Of a stretch of DNA of 64,000 nt, positions 1 through 9,684 are shown one piece after another. The stretch's first letter is position 1. Every line of letters starts with the position of its first letter. Origin of the DNA: an uncultured Lachnospiraceae bacterium. Its GTDB lineage: Bacteria; Bacillota; Clostridia; Lachnospirales; Lachnospiraceae. The translations under genes and the position numbers were made by a program. Where the stretch lies: contig CAKSBI010000007.1 in NCBI GenBank assembly GCA_934437985.1, forward strand, positions 6,905 to 70,904, read 5' to 3'. Below the pieces are notes generated by a model. That model ran no database searches. It was not told where the DNA came from and saw only the letters and a list, made by a program, of their open reading frames with translations.

Positions 1-83
1 CATAAAATGTAATAATTATGCCCCGGCCCTTAACAGACTTGTTTCCCTGAAGTAACAGACCGCATGGTTAATCCGCAATTGTT

Positions 84-119
84 AAAAGGCTGCCACATCA
101 TCTGACGTGGCAGCCTTTT
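84..119. terminator. Bidirectional intrinsic terminator
   Basis: A 13-bp perfect stem (AAAAGGCTGCCAC with its complement) encloses a 10-nt loop and carries T-runs on both sides. It lies about 60 bp beyond the stop of the giant minus-strand gene and probably ends that transcript. Bases 1-83 show no gene or other recognisable element. Confidence 0.85.
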
Positions 120-178
120 TGCCTGTCGGACGGACTGTCCCCGGCAGCCCATATCCAATTGCATTTTTCCTTAAATAA

Positions 179-3100
179 TTATTTTGATGCTTTAATCATT
201 CTCCTATACTTCTTAAGAACAGCCTTCGGAATTATTATTTTGCATTTATTACTAATTTTATAAAACAGCTTCTTACCCATGGCCGTAATTTTCTTACCCT
301 TAAATGTAACCGATGAAAGCCTTGTACACTTATAAAATGCCCTCTTACCTATCTTCTTAATGTTGGAACCGATAATTACCTTTTTCAGCTTACTGTTACC
401 CTTAAATGCATTAGCAGCTATCTCAGTAACTTTATATGTAACTCCATTAATCTTAATTGTTGATGGTATTTTAACACTCTTATAAGTTTTCTTCACAGGT
501 CTTACAACCGATACTGTCCGTTTACCTTTTTCATTGGTAAGTACTTTATACCGCAGATTTGAAACCTTTACTATATCCCCGGCTTCCACCACGGAATCTG
601 CTCCAGGTGATGGTTCCGGAGACGCCGTTACTGACGGCGCCGGTGTCGGTGTATTGTAATCAAACACATGAAGCTGTATCAGGATAGGAGCAGAGTATTC
701 GGCGAAGCCTTCTGAATATATTGCCCTTATATAGTAGTAATATACTGCATTCTCATACTGATTATATGCCTGGATCGAACCGGCATTAATATTTTCATTC
801 ACCGTAAATGCCGCTCCTGTCACTTCTACCGACTGTAATGATGTCGTATTGCCATCGCATACAGCAACGACATTCCTGACACCATCAATTGTTGTCGAGT
901 AACTGATCTCATATCCAGCCGCATTATCATTTTTATCCCAGATTAAGTTTATATATTTACCATATGCATCCTTAACAAGGAATCTGTTCACCCTCAGATC
1001 CGGCACAGATGTAGGTGAAGCCGTAGCTTCGGGCGTTCCGGTCGGAGCTGCTGTCGGACCGGATGTTGGATTGGACGTTGGTGAAGGCGTTACTGTTGGT
1101 GTAACAGTTGATCCTGGCGTAGGCTCCGGTGTAGTAACCAGCGTTCCCTTTACCTTAACGCTTACAATATCTGACATGTCGCTGTAAATAAAGCCAACAC
1201 CTACCTTAGCCTGATATCCTCTTACACAGTAATAGTATGTCCTTCCTTCTTCAAGATTGCTGATAGTAAGCGAACATCCTGAAACATCCCTGCACAGGGT
1301 CATATTGTCTCCCGCATTATTGTCAACATTATACACCCTGAACCCTGTTACATTGCCCATATCATCCCACTTAAGATTAACTACACCCTCTTCTACGGAT
1401 TCTGCGGTAAGATTAGTTACCTTTCCATAAGGATTAGGCGTTGCAGTCGGAAGCGGAGTAGGACTCGGCGATGGGGCAGGTGACGACGTGATCATTACAA
1501 GCAGTCCCTCCGAATAATCACCTAATATATATGTATCATTAGCACTATCCATTATATATGCCACAACATAATAATAATACGGAGTATCAAGCTCAATCTC
1601 TGTTGTATTAACGTTTGAGCCCTTAATATCATCCCCTGTACGTACACGCTCTCCATCTGCACCTATTGAACGATATACAAAGTATCCGTCTGCTGCCGGA
1701 ACTCCGCTCCATCCAATCCTGGCACTGCGCTCATAGAATTCAAGTACAGTAAGATTAGTTGCCTTTCCAACCGGATCCGGCTCTTCAACTACTGCATTAC
1801 CTACAACAGACTTATTAGTAATATCCGAACTGTCACTATATCTCCTTGTGTTCTCGTCTATTATCTCATAAGCCCTTACGAAGTAATAATATCCGTCATC
1901 CGGACCAAGCTCTTTTCCATCATTATGGTCAATATATGAGTTGTCTGTTACCGAACCCCTCTCTTCAACCGCCCCATCAGGTTCTGACTTTCTGCACACA
2001 AGATATCCGTCAGCTCCCACGACCTTATCCCATGTGAGCTCAATCTCAGTCCCGGCATCATTAACAGCTGCAACCACATTGGCAGGCTTATCAAGCTTCC
2101 AGACAGCATACAATGTAAGGTCTGATTCTACCCTGTAATTATTTCCCGGAACATATTCATAACCCTTACCAAGAGGATCCGTATTCCAGGATACAAACGT
2201 CCTTCCGGAATACATAAATGTGTTCTGGATTACAGTGACATCGGCACCTGCGATATACTCCATAACAACTTTATCCTCAGTCATATTATTGGCAATATAA
2301 GCAATCTTACATTCCTCAAACGTAACATCTATCACCTCAGACCAAGGCTTGTAATACAGAGCATTATCTGTTGTAACATACGCTCTTATAGAATAGTAAT
2401 ATGTTCCAACACTCTCAACCTTCTCATCAAGATACTCTACCGTATCTCCTGATTCAACCGTGGCAATAAGCTCACCATGCCCATCCTTGTTGCTGCTCCT
2501 GTAAATATAATATCCGCTTACTCCGTCAACCTTATCCCATGTAAGAGACACTGTATCATTTTTTATTGTTCCTGAAAGCCCTGTTACCTGGCCCTCACTG
2601 ACACTGCCGGGCTCAACAGTGACTGTCTCTGATTCTACACCTGCCGACTTAAGCAGTCCTGACGGAAGCTCAATATCCTCATATGCAACGATATAATAGT
2701 AATACATTGATGTATTATCAATTGCCTCCGTCACATATCTGCTGTCACCTGTAGTTCCAAGATGTTCAAAATTACCATTGAGACCCTTACGCTGGTATAC
2801 ATCATAGCCTGTAGCAGAAGCATTACCATTCCAAGTCAGCTCAACTGTGTTGTCATCATTGCGTGATGCCTCAAGCCCTGTTACCGCATTCAGCTTCCAG
2901 CGGGCATTTAATACTACATCTGATTCCAGCACCTCAGCCGATATTGAATCGTTATTACCCTGTTCATCAATATCTGTCTTATAAGATATCTCTGTATCAT
3001 TAATTGTTCCATACCAACCGGTAAACCGATATCCTTCGCGTGTATATGTACAGTCCCTTACCTGAATATCACTGCTGCCCATGATGACATAATCTTCAAT

Positions 3101-6100
3101 TATATCTCCCTGGCCTCCATTTGGTCTGTAAGTCAGCTTAACCTTCTCAAATTCAGCCCTGCATGGTTCTGAGTATGCCTTGTAATATACACCATCCTCA
3201 TCTTCTACATACGCCCTTACATAATAGTAATATTCACCCGGCATGTAACTGTCAACTGACACATCAAGATACGAATTACCTCTGACATCATCAATCCTCT
3301 CACCATATGAACCTGCCGTATCAGAACGGTAAATGCGGTATCCGGCTGCACCTGCCACTGCATCCCATGTAATTCTTACATACGAACCATGTCCGCCATC
3401 AGGATTAACCTTGCAGCTTACATTCTGCACCTGTCCCTCAGGAGCCGCTGTAGGGGCAACCGTAACTTCATTAGATGCATCACTATATACAGTTACATAT
3501 CTTCCGGATACAAGCTCATCATTAAGAAATGCTTTGATGAAGTATATGTATGTCATTGATGTGTCAAACTCTCCAATGGTATAACTTTGTGTTGCATCCT
3601 GGGATGGTACAACCGTATCAACCAGCTCATAATCCCCACCGTTAGTCTGGCGGTATACCTGATAACCGCTCGCAGCACTGTTAGAATTCCATGTAAGTGT
3701 CATCTTTCCATCAAGTATTGCTGCCGCAAGATTAGCAGGCGGATTAAGCTTCCATATTGCATATAATGTTATATCTTTATCAAAATGGCATTCTTCCTTA
3801 TCGCTATATGAGGTTCCTGTCTTGTCAGGACTTGTATTCCATTCATCAAATGCAAATCCCTCATTTGTAAATGTATTAGCATCAAGGCTGAATATAAAAT
3901 TACGTCCTGTTATCTGCTTTTTAACCTCCATATTGGACTTAATGTTAGAATTAAATGTAACAACAATTGTCCTGATCTCTACAGTAAGTGTTCTTGAGTA
4001 CTTACCATATTCTACATTATTTATCTGTCCACTGGTACTATCCTTAATTTCAGTATAGGTTCTGAAATGATAATAGTACGTTCCTTCATTTGGAACTTCA
4101 TCCTCAAATGTGTTATTAACTGAACCATTTACCGTTCCGACAAGTGCTCCATAAGAATCCGCTGAAGATGACCTGAACACCTGGTATCCTGTAACACCTC
4201 TCTGCTCATCCCAGGTAAGATATACGTTCTTACCTGCAATACCGGTTTTTTCATTGTCATTAACCGCGCCCTTAGTCGTATCAAGGCTCAGCATTGCCTC
4301 TGTTGTAATACTGACTTCATTAGAATCAGTGCTTTCTTCAGAATATGTACCTGAACCCAGTGAAGAATCCCTGTATACCGTTACCTTGTAATAATACGTT
4401 GTTGATGCCTCAGTTGGCTCAGTCACATACTTAACTGTATCAGCACTCTCTTTTGGTACTGAAGCCATAAGCTTATAATGGCTGTTATCATCCTTAGAGC
4501 AGTATACTCTGTATCCTGTTGCATCTGCTGCCGCATTTTTTGACCATGTAAGCAATACGGCATCATTATCTGTCATTGAAGCATTAAGGTCATTAACCGG
4601 CGCAAGCTCCCATACGGCATACAGCTCCATATCAGCATCGGCAGTTATCACATCACCCGGCCGGTACATCGTTCCGGCACCATTATCCTGCGTATTCCAT
4701 CCTCCAAATACATATCCGTCTTTTGTAAATGTGTTATCTGCAACGGTTACTTCTGTTCCTTTTACAAATTTTACAGGTCCGACTACATCACCGCCCGTAT
4801 TTCCATTGCCATTATATGTAAGATTATTGTATTCTACTTTAACACATGCTGCCTCTGAAAATGGTTTAAATACATATGTAGCAGTAGCTCCATTATCAAC
4901 TATTGAGTATGCCCTTATTCCATAATAATAAGTTCCCACTTCAAGGTCTTTATCAACATACGTATACTCTGACTGCGTAACATCTGTAACAGAAACTTCA
5001 TCAATTTTATCCTTCGATGTGAATTCAGTAAATGAATCACCTGCGCTGCGAAGCCTGTATCTGTACACCCAGTAACCGGCCGCATCATCAACAGAATCCC
5101 ATGTAACAGTTGCTGTCCTTCCGCTGACCTCTGCCGATGTAATAACCGCCTGTGTTGAAATCCATATAGCATACAGTGTTGTAGTCTTCTCAATAGATAT
5201 GTGGTCTCCCGGCTGATATGATGTGCCACTGCCATCAGATTCTGTATTCCACTCTACAAAATTATAACCTTCCCTTGAATATCCGGTATCCTTAACAACC
5301 GGTTTCTCTGACTCCGGAGTTTCCGGCAATGTCAATTCATATATAATGCTGTCCATGCTTCCTTCCGCATCACTGCAGTTAGCATCATAAGTAAGCTCAT
5401 ATTCAGGATAAGGCTCTGTATCAGTTGTCTCGGTGTAATGGGTCCCCGAAAGCTTTGGATATGAACCTGTATTAAATACCCATGTCAGGTACCTGGCATT
5501 AGAAGGATCATTACCAAGCCCATCTCCCGAACTCTTAATCCAAGCATTAAGTGCTTTATTAACAGTATTACATTCAAGCACCGGCATAGGCAGCGAATAA
5601 CTGCTTCCCGCAAATAACGCCGTATTATTAATATACATATCATCGCAATTATTCTTACCACATGCTGCAGAAGCTGAATACGTATAACAGACAGTTCCGG
5701 GTGTGTTCTTATACTTCTGCCTTGTAAGGCCTTCATACATTGTATAAGCACCATCACTTATTCCGTTAACCCCGGCAATACTTCCTGATGTACCTCCACT
5801 TACTGCGGCCTCATTATACACGTTTGTAATTGCACCACCAAAATTATAACCTGCTATACCACCGGTATACGAACCTGTACCACCGGTTACATTACCTCTG
5901 TTATAACAATTGGCAATAACTCCAAATACATCGGCAAAGCCCTCAATACAACTCTTACCCTCTGATGCATTCTCACCGGCTATACCACCTGCAAATGAAG
6001 CAGAGCCACCGCCGCTTACATCTGCCATATTGTATGTATTAATTATTGACGTACCATAGTTACGTCCACAGATACCACCAATTGCTTTTGCATTACCACG

Positions 6101-8278
6101 GACAGTTGTCTGTTCCGTTGTATTACACTCGTCAATTATGTTACCATATCCACTGTAACCGGCGATACCTCCGGCATATCCTGCCCCATATACGTCTCCA
6201 CCATATGATGAACCAAATATCTTATGATTTTCTTTGTACGAACCATCCTGCTCAAGTGGTGCATCAGCAGCATAACCCGTTATACCTCCGACATATCCCT
6301 CAGCAGTAGATGCAGCTATTGAATCTGTAATATTACATCTGCTTACATTACCATTAAGATATCCGGCCACAATGCCTGTATAACCACGATCTGATGATAC
6401 TGCAACACTATCTTTTATATTAACATCAGCTATATTAACACCATCCGCATATCCAAACAGACCTGCATACATATAGTTCTCTATAAACAATCCTGATATT
6501 GTATGGCCCCTTCCGTCAAAGCTTCCGGCAAATACCTTATTAGCAGTTCCTATCGGTGTCCACGGGTTAATTATTCCTGCATATGAGCCTGACTCATAGC
6601 CCGATAATCCTAAAATATACCATTTGCCTTTAACGCTTGGTGTTGTATCAAACTGACTGTTACCTGCGGAATCATCACCCTTAATTCCGGTACCATAATA
6701 TGCCTCGTTAATTCCATCACTTACATGAATAAGACCTGTATCCTGATCATATACAAATGATTCGTCATTTAACACGATATCTGATGCAAGTACAAAGTGG
6801 TCCCCGCTATATGCATTGCCACCGTTAACCTGATTAGCCAGGAACTTAAGCTGTTCCCCATTGGTAATTCTGTATGGTGAGCCTGCGCTTCCATCTCCGC
6901 CGCCATAAGAGGTTGCCGCATTACCATTCCATGTATCTGCTGCCTCGCTGGCAAATACAGGTCCGCCACTACCTGCTGTCCATCTTGCAATTCCCACTTC
7001 CTTTGAACCACAGTTCTTAGCCTGTGTCCACTTATCAAGCGCATCAGCAAGCCTGTCGGCAGTTTCTGAACTCTCATCTATTGTAAAATCTACTCCGGTC
7101 CGTGCATCTGAAACAGTGTACAACGTATAATCACTGCTATACTTACGGCATGTAGCTTCGGTAAATGTACCCTCCCCTGTATATCCTACAGGTTCTGACG
7201 GACTGATATCATTTTTCCAGTAAGAATATGAAACCTTTCCACAGGAATCGAATCCTGTCCTTTCAAGTGCCCCTGCGACCGTACCACAGTAACCACCATT
7301 CTGGCTCACCGTAACATTACCCTGGTTATAACAGTTAACAATACCACCAAGGTTCGTTCCGACAATACCACCGGCATAATTAACTGCTGCAACTTCACCC
7401 CTGTTGTAGCAGTTCCTGACAGCTCCTGCCTCCCTGCTGTTACAGCCCGCAATACCACCTGTACCATACTGTGACGGACTGACCCTGCCAATGACACCTT
7501 CATTGTAGCAGTTGAGCACTGTATTCAGGTTAGTTCCGGTAACACCACCTGATACGCCGACACCGTCAACTGTACCTGTGTTATGCGAATATGTAACTGC
7601 ACCTGTATTGGTGCCTGCAACTCCACCGGCACTTCCGGCTTCAATATTAGATGCATCTGCCCATACACTGACTATTGAAGCGGCGTTGCTGCAATCAGTA
7701 ACAGTACCATCATTCTTACCAACAATACCACCAACACCATACCCGCTTCCTTCGATGTATGACTTTTCAACATTGACGTTCTTAATAACACCGGTACTAT
7801 ATCCGAATAATCCGTTGGTTGTTCTTGTGCATGTCCACAAACCACTGACCGTATGTCCTTCTCCATCAAATGTACCTGCAAATGGTCTGTTATCATCAGC
7901 TGACTTATATTCACCAATCGAATTCCAGCTGTTAAGACCCTCTGTTGACGAAGACCATGTATCCCATGGAGTATCGGGATCTGTAACCGAATTAAGTAAA
8001 ATATCCCCGGTCAACACAAAATACCTGTTCTTGTATGTCTCTCCATTACGCACATTCTGCGCAAGGTATGCAAGCTGCGACCCCCACCTTATCTGATAAG
8101 GGTTGTCCTTTGAGCCATCACCTGCATCATAAGATGTGGCAACATAGCCATTCCATGCAGCTGCAGCCGATGCCACTTTCCCGGTTAACGGAATATTACC
8201 TGTCATGCCGGACAGCATCACAACTGCCATTATCCATGCCACACATTTTTTCATTCTTCTACTTATTGGCATATTCAT
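179..8278 (-). CDS. Giant secreted multidomain surface protein (GLUG, InlB B-repeat, fibronectin-like, LRR)
   Basis: A 2,699-aa predicted secreted protein. The chosen ATG has GGGAGGAG 6-7 bases upstream; a further ATG 30 bp upstream lacks a site. After a signal peptide (about residues 1-40) come two blocks of Gly-rich GLUG-type repeats (about 160-330 and 590-845). Five InlB B/Listeria-Bacteroides repeats follow (starting near 960, 1150, 1437, 1713 and 1987), each ending in a Y-A-x-W type motif and alternating with fibronectin III-like domains. Pro/Thr/Ser linkers lie near 2260, 2380-2420 and 2540. The C-terminal 125 residues are Lys-rich with BspA-type leucine-rich repeats. No LPXTG or SLH motif is visible, so the mode of wall retention is unknown. 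Such architectures suggest adhesion or glycan contact; the ligand is unknown. The gene is monocistronic, with its own promoter and terminator. Confidence 0.85.
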   Translation of the reverse strand: MNMPISRRMKKCVAWIMAVVMLSGMTGNIPLTGKVASAAAAWNGYVATSYDAGDGSKDNPYQIRWGSQLAYLAQNVRNGETYKNRYFVLTGDILLNSVTDPDTPWDTWSSSTEGLNSWNSIGEYKSADDNRPFAGTFDGEGHTVSGLWTCTRTTNGLFGYSTGVIKNVNVEKSYIEGSGYGVGGIVGKNDGTVTDCSNAASIVSVWADASNIEAGSAGGVAGTNTGAVTYSHNTGTVDGVGVSGGVTGTNLNTVLNCYNEGVIGRVSPSQYGTGGIAGCNSREAGAVRNCYNRGEVAAVNYAGGIVGTNLGGIVNCYNQGNVTVSQNGGYCGTVAGALERTGFDSCGKVSYSYWKNDISPSEPVGYTGEGTFTEATCRKYSSDYTLYTVSDARTGVDFTIDESSETADRLADALDKWTQAKNCGSKEVGIARWTAGSGGPVFASEAADTWNGNAATSYGGGDGSAGSPYRITNGEQLKFLANQVNGGNAYSGDHFVLASDIVLNDESFVYDQDTGLIHVSDGINEAYYGTGIKGDDSAGNSQFDTTPSVKGKWYILGLSGYESGSYAGIINPWTPIGTANKVFAGSFDGRGHTISGLFIENYMYAGLFGYADGVNIADVNIKDSVAVSSDRGYTGIVAGYLNGNVSRCNITDSIAASTAEGYVGGITGYAADAPLEQDGSYKENHKIFGSSYGGDVYGAGYAGGIAGYSGYGNIIDECNTTEQTTVRGNAKAIGGICGRNYGTSIINTYNMADVSGGGSASFAGGIAGENASEGKSCIEGFADVFGVIANCYNRGNVTGGTGSYTGGIAGYNFGGAITNVYNEAAVSGGTSGSIAGVNGISDGAYTMYEGLTRQKYKNTPGTVCYTYSASAACGKNNCDDMYINNTALFAGSSYSLPMPVLECNTVNKALNAWIKSSGDGLGNDPSNARYLTWVFNTGSYPKLSGTHYTETTDTEPYPEYELTYDANCSDAEGSMDSIIYELTLPETPESEKPVVKDTGYSREGYNFVEWNTESDGSGTSYQPGDHISIEKTTTLYAIWISTQAVITSAEVSGRTATVTWDSVDDAAGYWVYRYRLRSAGDSFTEFTSKDKIDEVSVTDVTQSEYTYVDKDLEVGTYYYGIRAYSIVDNGATATYVFKPFSEAACVKVEYNNLTYNGNGNTGGDVVGPVKFVKGTEVTVADNTFTKDGYVFGGWNTQDNGAGTMYRPGDVITADADMELYAVWELAPVNDLNASMTDNDAVLLTWSKNAAADATGYRVYCSKDDNSHYKLMASVPKESADTVKYVTEPTEASTTYYYKVTVYRDSSLGSGTYSEESTDSNEVSITTEAMLSLDTTKGAVNDNEKTGIAGKNVYLTWDEQRGVTGYQVFRSSSADSYGALVGTVNGSVNNTFEDEVPNEGTYYYHFRTYTEIKDSTSGQINNVEYGKYSRTLTVEIRTIVVTFNSNIKSNMEVKKQITGRNFIFSLDANTFTNEGFAFDEWNTSPDKTGTSYSDKEECHFDKDITLYAIWKLNPPANLAAAILDGKMTLTWNSNSAASGYQVYRQTNGGDYELVDTVVPSQDATQSYTIGEFDTSMTYIYFIKAFLNDELVSGRYVTVYSDASNEVTVAPTAAPEGQVQNVSCKVNPDGGHGSYVRITWDAVAGAAGYRIYRSDTAGSYGERIDDVRGNSYLDVSVDSYMPGEYYYYVRAYVEDEDGVYYKAYSEPCRAEFEKVKLTYRPNGGQGDIIEDYVIMGSSDIQVRDCTYTREGYRFTGWYGTINDTEISYKTDIDEQGNNDSISAEVLESDVVLNARWKLNAVTGLEASRNDDNTVELTWNGNASATGYDVYQRKGLNGNFEHLGTTGDSRYVTEAIDNTSMYYYYIVAYEDIELPSGLLKSAGVESETVTVEPGSVSEGQVTGLSGTIKNDTVSLTWDKVDGVSGYYIYRSSNKDGHGELIATVESGDTVEYLDEKVESVGTYYYSIRAYVTTDNALYYKPWSEVIDVTFEECKIAYIANNMTEDKVVMEYIAGADVTVIQNTFMYSGRTFVSWNTDPLGKGYEYVPGNNYRVESDLTLYAVWKLDKPANVVAAVNDAGTEIELTWDKVVGADGYLVCRKSEPDGAVEERGSVTDNSYIDHNDGKELGPDDGYYYFVRAYEIIDENTRRYSDSSDITNKSVVGNAVVEEPDPVGKATNLTVLEFYERSARIGWSGVPAADGYFVYRSIGADGERVRTGDDIKGSNVNTTEIELDTPYYYYVVAYIMDSANDTYILGDYSEGLLVMITSSPAPSPSPTPLPTATPNPYGKVTNLTAESVEEGVVNLKWDDMGNVTGFRVYNVDNNAGDNMTLCRDVSGCSLTISNLEEGRTYYYCVRGYQAKVGVGFIYSDMSDIVSVKVKGTLVTTPEPTPGSTVTPTVTPSPTSNPTSGPTAAPTGTPEATASPTSVPDLRVNRFLVKDAYGKYINLIWDKNDNAAGYEISYSTTIDGVRNVVAVCDGNTTSLQSVEVTGAAFTVNENINAGSIQAYNQYENAVYYYYIRAIYSEGFAEYSAPILIQLHVFDYNTPTPAPSVTASPEPSPGADSVVEAGDIVKVSNLRYKVLTNEKGKRTVSVVRPVKKTYKSVKIPSTIKINGVTYKVTEIAANAFKGNSKLKKVIIGSNIKKIGKRAFYKCTRLSSVTFKGKKITAMGKKLFYKISNKCKIIIPKAVLKKYRRMIKASK

Positions 8279-8354
8279 ATACGTCTCCTCCCAAGCATAA
8301 ATATACATTTTATATCAGCATGCTACCCTGATATTTAATTTCTGTTTAATATCT

Positions 8355-8418
8355 ATTTTACTTTAATTTATATAATAATGTCAATTAAATTGACACAAAG
8401 TCCGTAATTCACTATACT
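8355..8418. promoter_or_regulatory. Divergent promoters sharing a 17-bp palindrome
   Basis: Rightward promoter: TTGACA at 8390-8395, 17-bp spacer, TATACT at 8413-8418, serving the flavin reductase-like gene. Leftward promoter: TTGACA (minus strand, 8379-8384), 18-bp spacer, TAAAAT at 8355-8360, serving the giant surface protein. The two -35 boxes together form the perfect palindrome TGTCAATTAAATTGACA (8379-8395), so a single bound protein could affect both genes. The remainder of the 170-bp gap is AT-rich leader. Confidence 0.7.
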
Positions 8419-8448
8419 TATATTATAGATACAAATCGGAGGTGCGAT

Positions 8449-8964
8449 ATGCATACATTTCAACCATTAGATATTAAAGATGCAGATATTAATCCATTTA
8501 ACATGATAGCTTCAGACTGGTTTGCGCTTACTGCCGAAGCAGATGGAAAGGTTAACTCCATGACCGCCGGCTGGGGAGGCTTTGGTGTAATGTGGGGTAA
8601 AAATGTTGTGTTCGTTGTCGTGCGTGACAGCCGATACACCCGTGAAATCATGGATAAGGCAGATACATTTTCAATGACCTTTTTTGATATGAAGAATAAG
8701 CAGAACCGTGTTATCCTTAAGTACCTCGGCGGTGTATCCGGACGTAATGAGGATAAGATCAATAATATTTCCCTTACCATAGACCATATCGGAGAGACAC
8801 CTTATATCGACGAAGGCAATATAGTGTATATATGTAAGAAGCTCTCTAAGACACCGGTTAACCCGGATTCTTTTATTGATCCGGATATCGATGCCAGATG
8901 GTACGCTGACAAAGATTATCACAATCTCTACATTGCAGAGATTACAGAGATGCTTGTAAGGTAG
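8449..8964 (+). CDS. Flavin reductase-like / FMN-binding split-barrel protein
   Basis: A 171-aa soluble protein resembling the flavin reductase domain family (FMN-binding split barrel), which binds FMN and often supplies reduced flavin or acts as a small oxidoreductase. The N-terminal stretch with N-x-M-T-x-G-W-G (about residues 36-43) and the following strand V-x-V-V-R-D-S-R-Y-T-R-E are typical of this group. The start has CGGAGGTG 6 bases upstream. It is a single gene with a consensus promoter directly upstream and a strong terminator 4 bp after its stop. The substrate cannot be inferred. Known family behaviour supports a flavoprotein; the specific reaction is open. Confidence 0.8.
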   Translation: MHTFQPLDIKDADINPFNMIASDWFALTAEADGKVNSMTAGWGGFGVMWGKNVVFVVVRDSRYTREIMDKADTFSMTFFDMKNKQNRVILKYLGGVSGRNEDKINNISLTIDHIGETPYIDEGNIVYICKKLSKTPVNPDSFIDPDIDARWYADKDYHNLYIAEITEMLVR

Positions 8965-8967
8965 GTT

Positions 8968-9008
8968 AATATAAGACAGCCTGCCGCCAGTGCAGGCTGT
9001 CTTATATT
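8968..9008. terminator. Bidirectional terminator between convergent genes
   Basis: A perfect 17-bp stem (AATATAAGACAGCCTGC and its complement) with a 7-nt loop lies between the ends of the flavin reductase-like gene and folA. Both transcripts can use it. Confidence 0.85.
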
Positions 9009-9016
9009 AATCAGAA

Positions 9017-9526
9017 TTATTTTCTTGTATATTTCACATAAGTATAAGGAATCTTCCCCTGGTGATATTCCTCTATTTCTTTATCAAATAAGGCTTCATC
9101 GAATTCAGGGAAAAATACATCCCCCCGGATGCGGGCATCTACCTCTGTTATATACATGACATCGACAATATCAACTGCACGGCGGTACAGTGCTGCACCA
9201 CCGGCAATAAAAATGGTTTTATCCGCGCCATGTCCTGACATTATCATCCGGCACTTATCCATTGCTTTTTCAAATGAACCGGCAATATACAACCGGCCCT
9301 CTATCTCTTTTTCAGCAGTTGTCGTGGATACAAGCACAGTAATTCGGTCAGGCAGCGGGCCGCCAAGCTTTTTCTTAATCTCATCAAACGTCTTTCTTCC
9401 CATTATTACTATATTACCTGTAGTAAGTTCCTTAAAACGCTTCTGTTCACCTTCAATATTCCATGGAATATGTCCGTTATTCCCAATCACCCTGTCGGGG
9501 GTATATGCTGCAATAAGTGCTGTCAT
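9017..9526 (-). CDS. folA: Dihydrofolate reductase
   Basis: A 169-aa cytosolic enzyme that reduces dihydrofolate to tetrahydrofolate with NADPH. The start MTALIAAY is preceded by AAGGAG with a 7-bp spacer; the open frame continues upstream without a ribosome site, so the longer form is rejected. Family motifs are present in order: V-I-G-N-N-G-H-I-P-W-N near the N-terminus (substrate and cofactor loop, with an Asn where many family members have the acidic catalytic residue Asp/Glu: W-N-I-E), G-R-K-T-F for NADPH binding, and I-F-I-A-G-G-A-A-L-Y for the Gly-Gly cofactor motif. The length matches bacterial DHFR. It lies downstream of aspS on the same strand, 158 bp away with a hairpin between, so it may be transcribed partly by read-through. 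Confidence 0.92.
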   Translation of the reverse strand: MTALIAAYTPDRVIGNNGHIPWNIEGEQKRFKELTTGNIVIMGRKTFDEIKKKLGGPLPDRITVLVSTTTAEKEIEGRLYIAGSFEKAMDKCRMIMSGHGADKTIFIAGGAALYRRAVDIVDVMYITEVDARIRGDVFFPEFDEALFDKEIEEYHQGKIPYTYVKYTRK

Positions 9527-9622
9527 AGCCGGTCTCCTTACATAAAATGTATTTTTATCTTTAATTCCAAAGTCATATATCAGCTTTTCCTTAGTACTGT
9601 CATTGTCCGGCACAGGAACAGG

Positions 9623-9663
9623 AAGCCCCAAAGACAACCATATCCAGGCTGTCTTTGGGGCTT
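9623..9663 (-). terminator. Hairpin between aspS and folA
   Basis: A 13-14-bp stem (AAGCCCCAAAGACA and its complement) with a 13-nt loop lies 22 bp after the aspS stop. The minus-strand side is followed by CTTCC rather than a T-run, so termination may be partial; the plus side has TTTT. Confidence 0.6.
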
Positions 9664-9684
9664 TTGAATTCTATTATCAGTTAA

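Noticed and set aside
4915..5235. Other-frame open frame of 106 codons within the giant gene
   Set aside because: It has a Leu/Arg-rich out-of-frame composition, no start signal, and sits entirely inside a supported coding region.
7512..8096. Long plus-strand open frame (194 codons) opposite the giant surface protein
   Set aside because: It is antisense to a well-supported gene, has no ribosome site, and its Thr/Pro/Val-rich composition follows from the complement of Gly-rich repeats.
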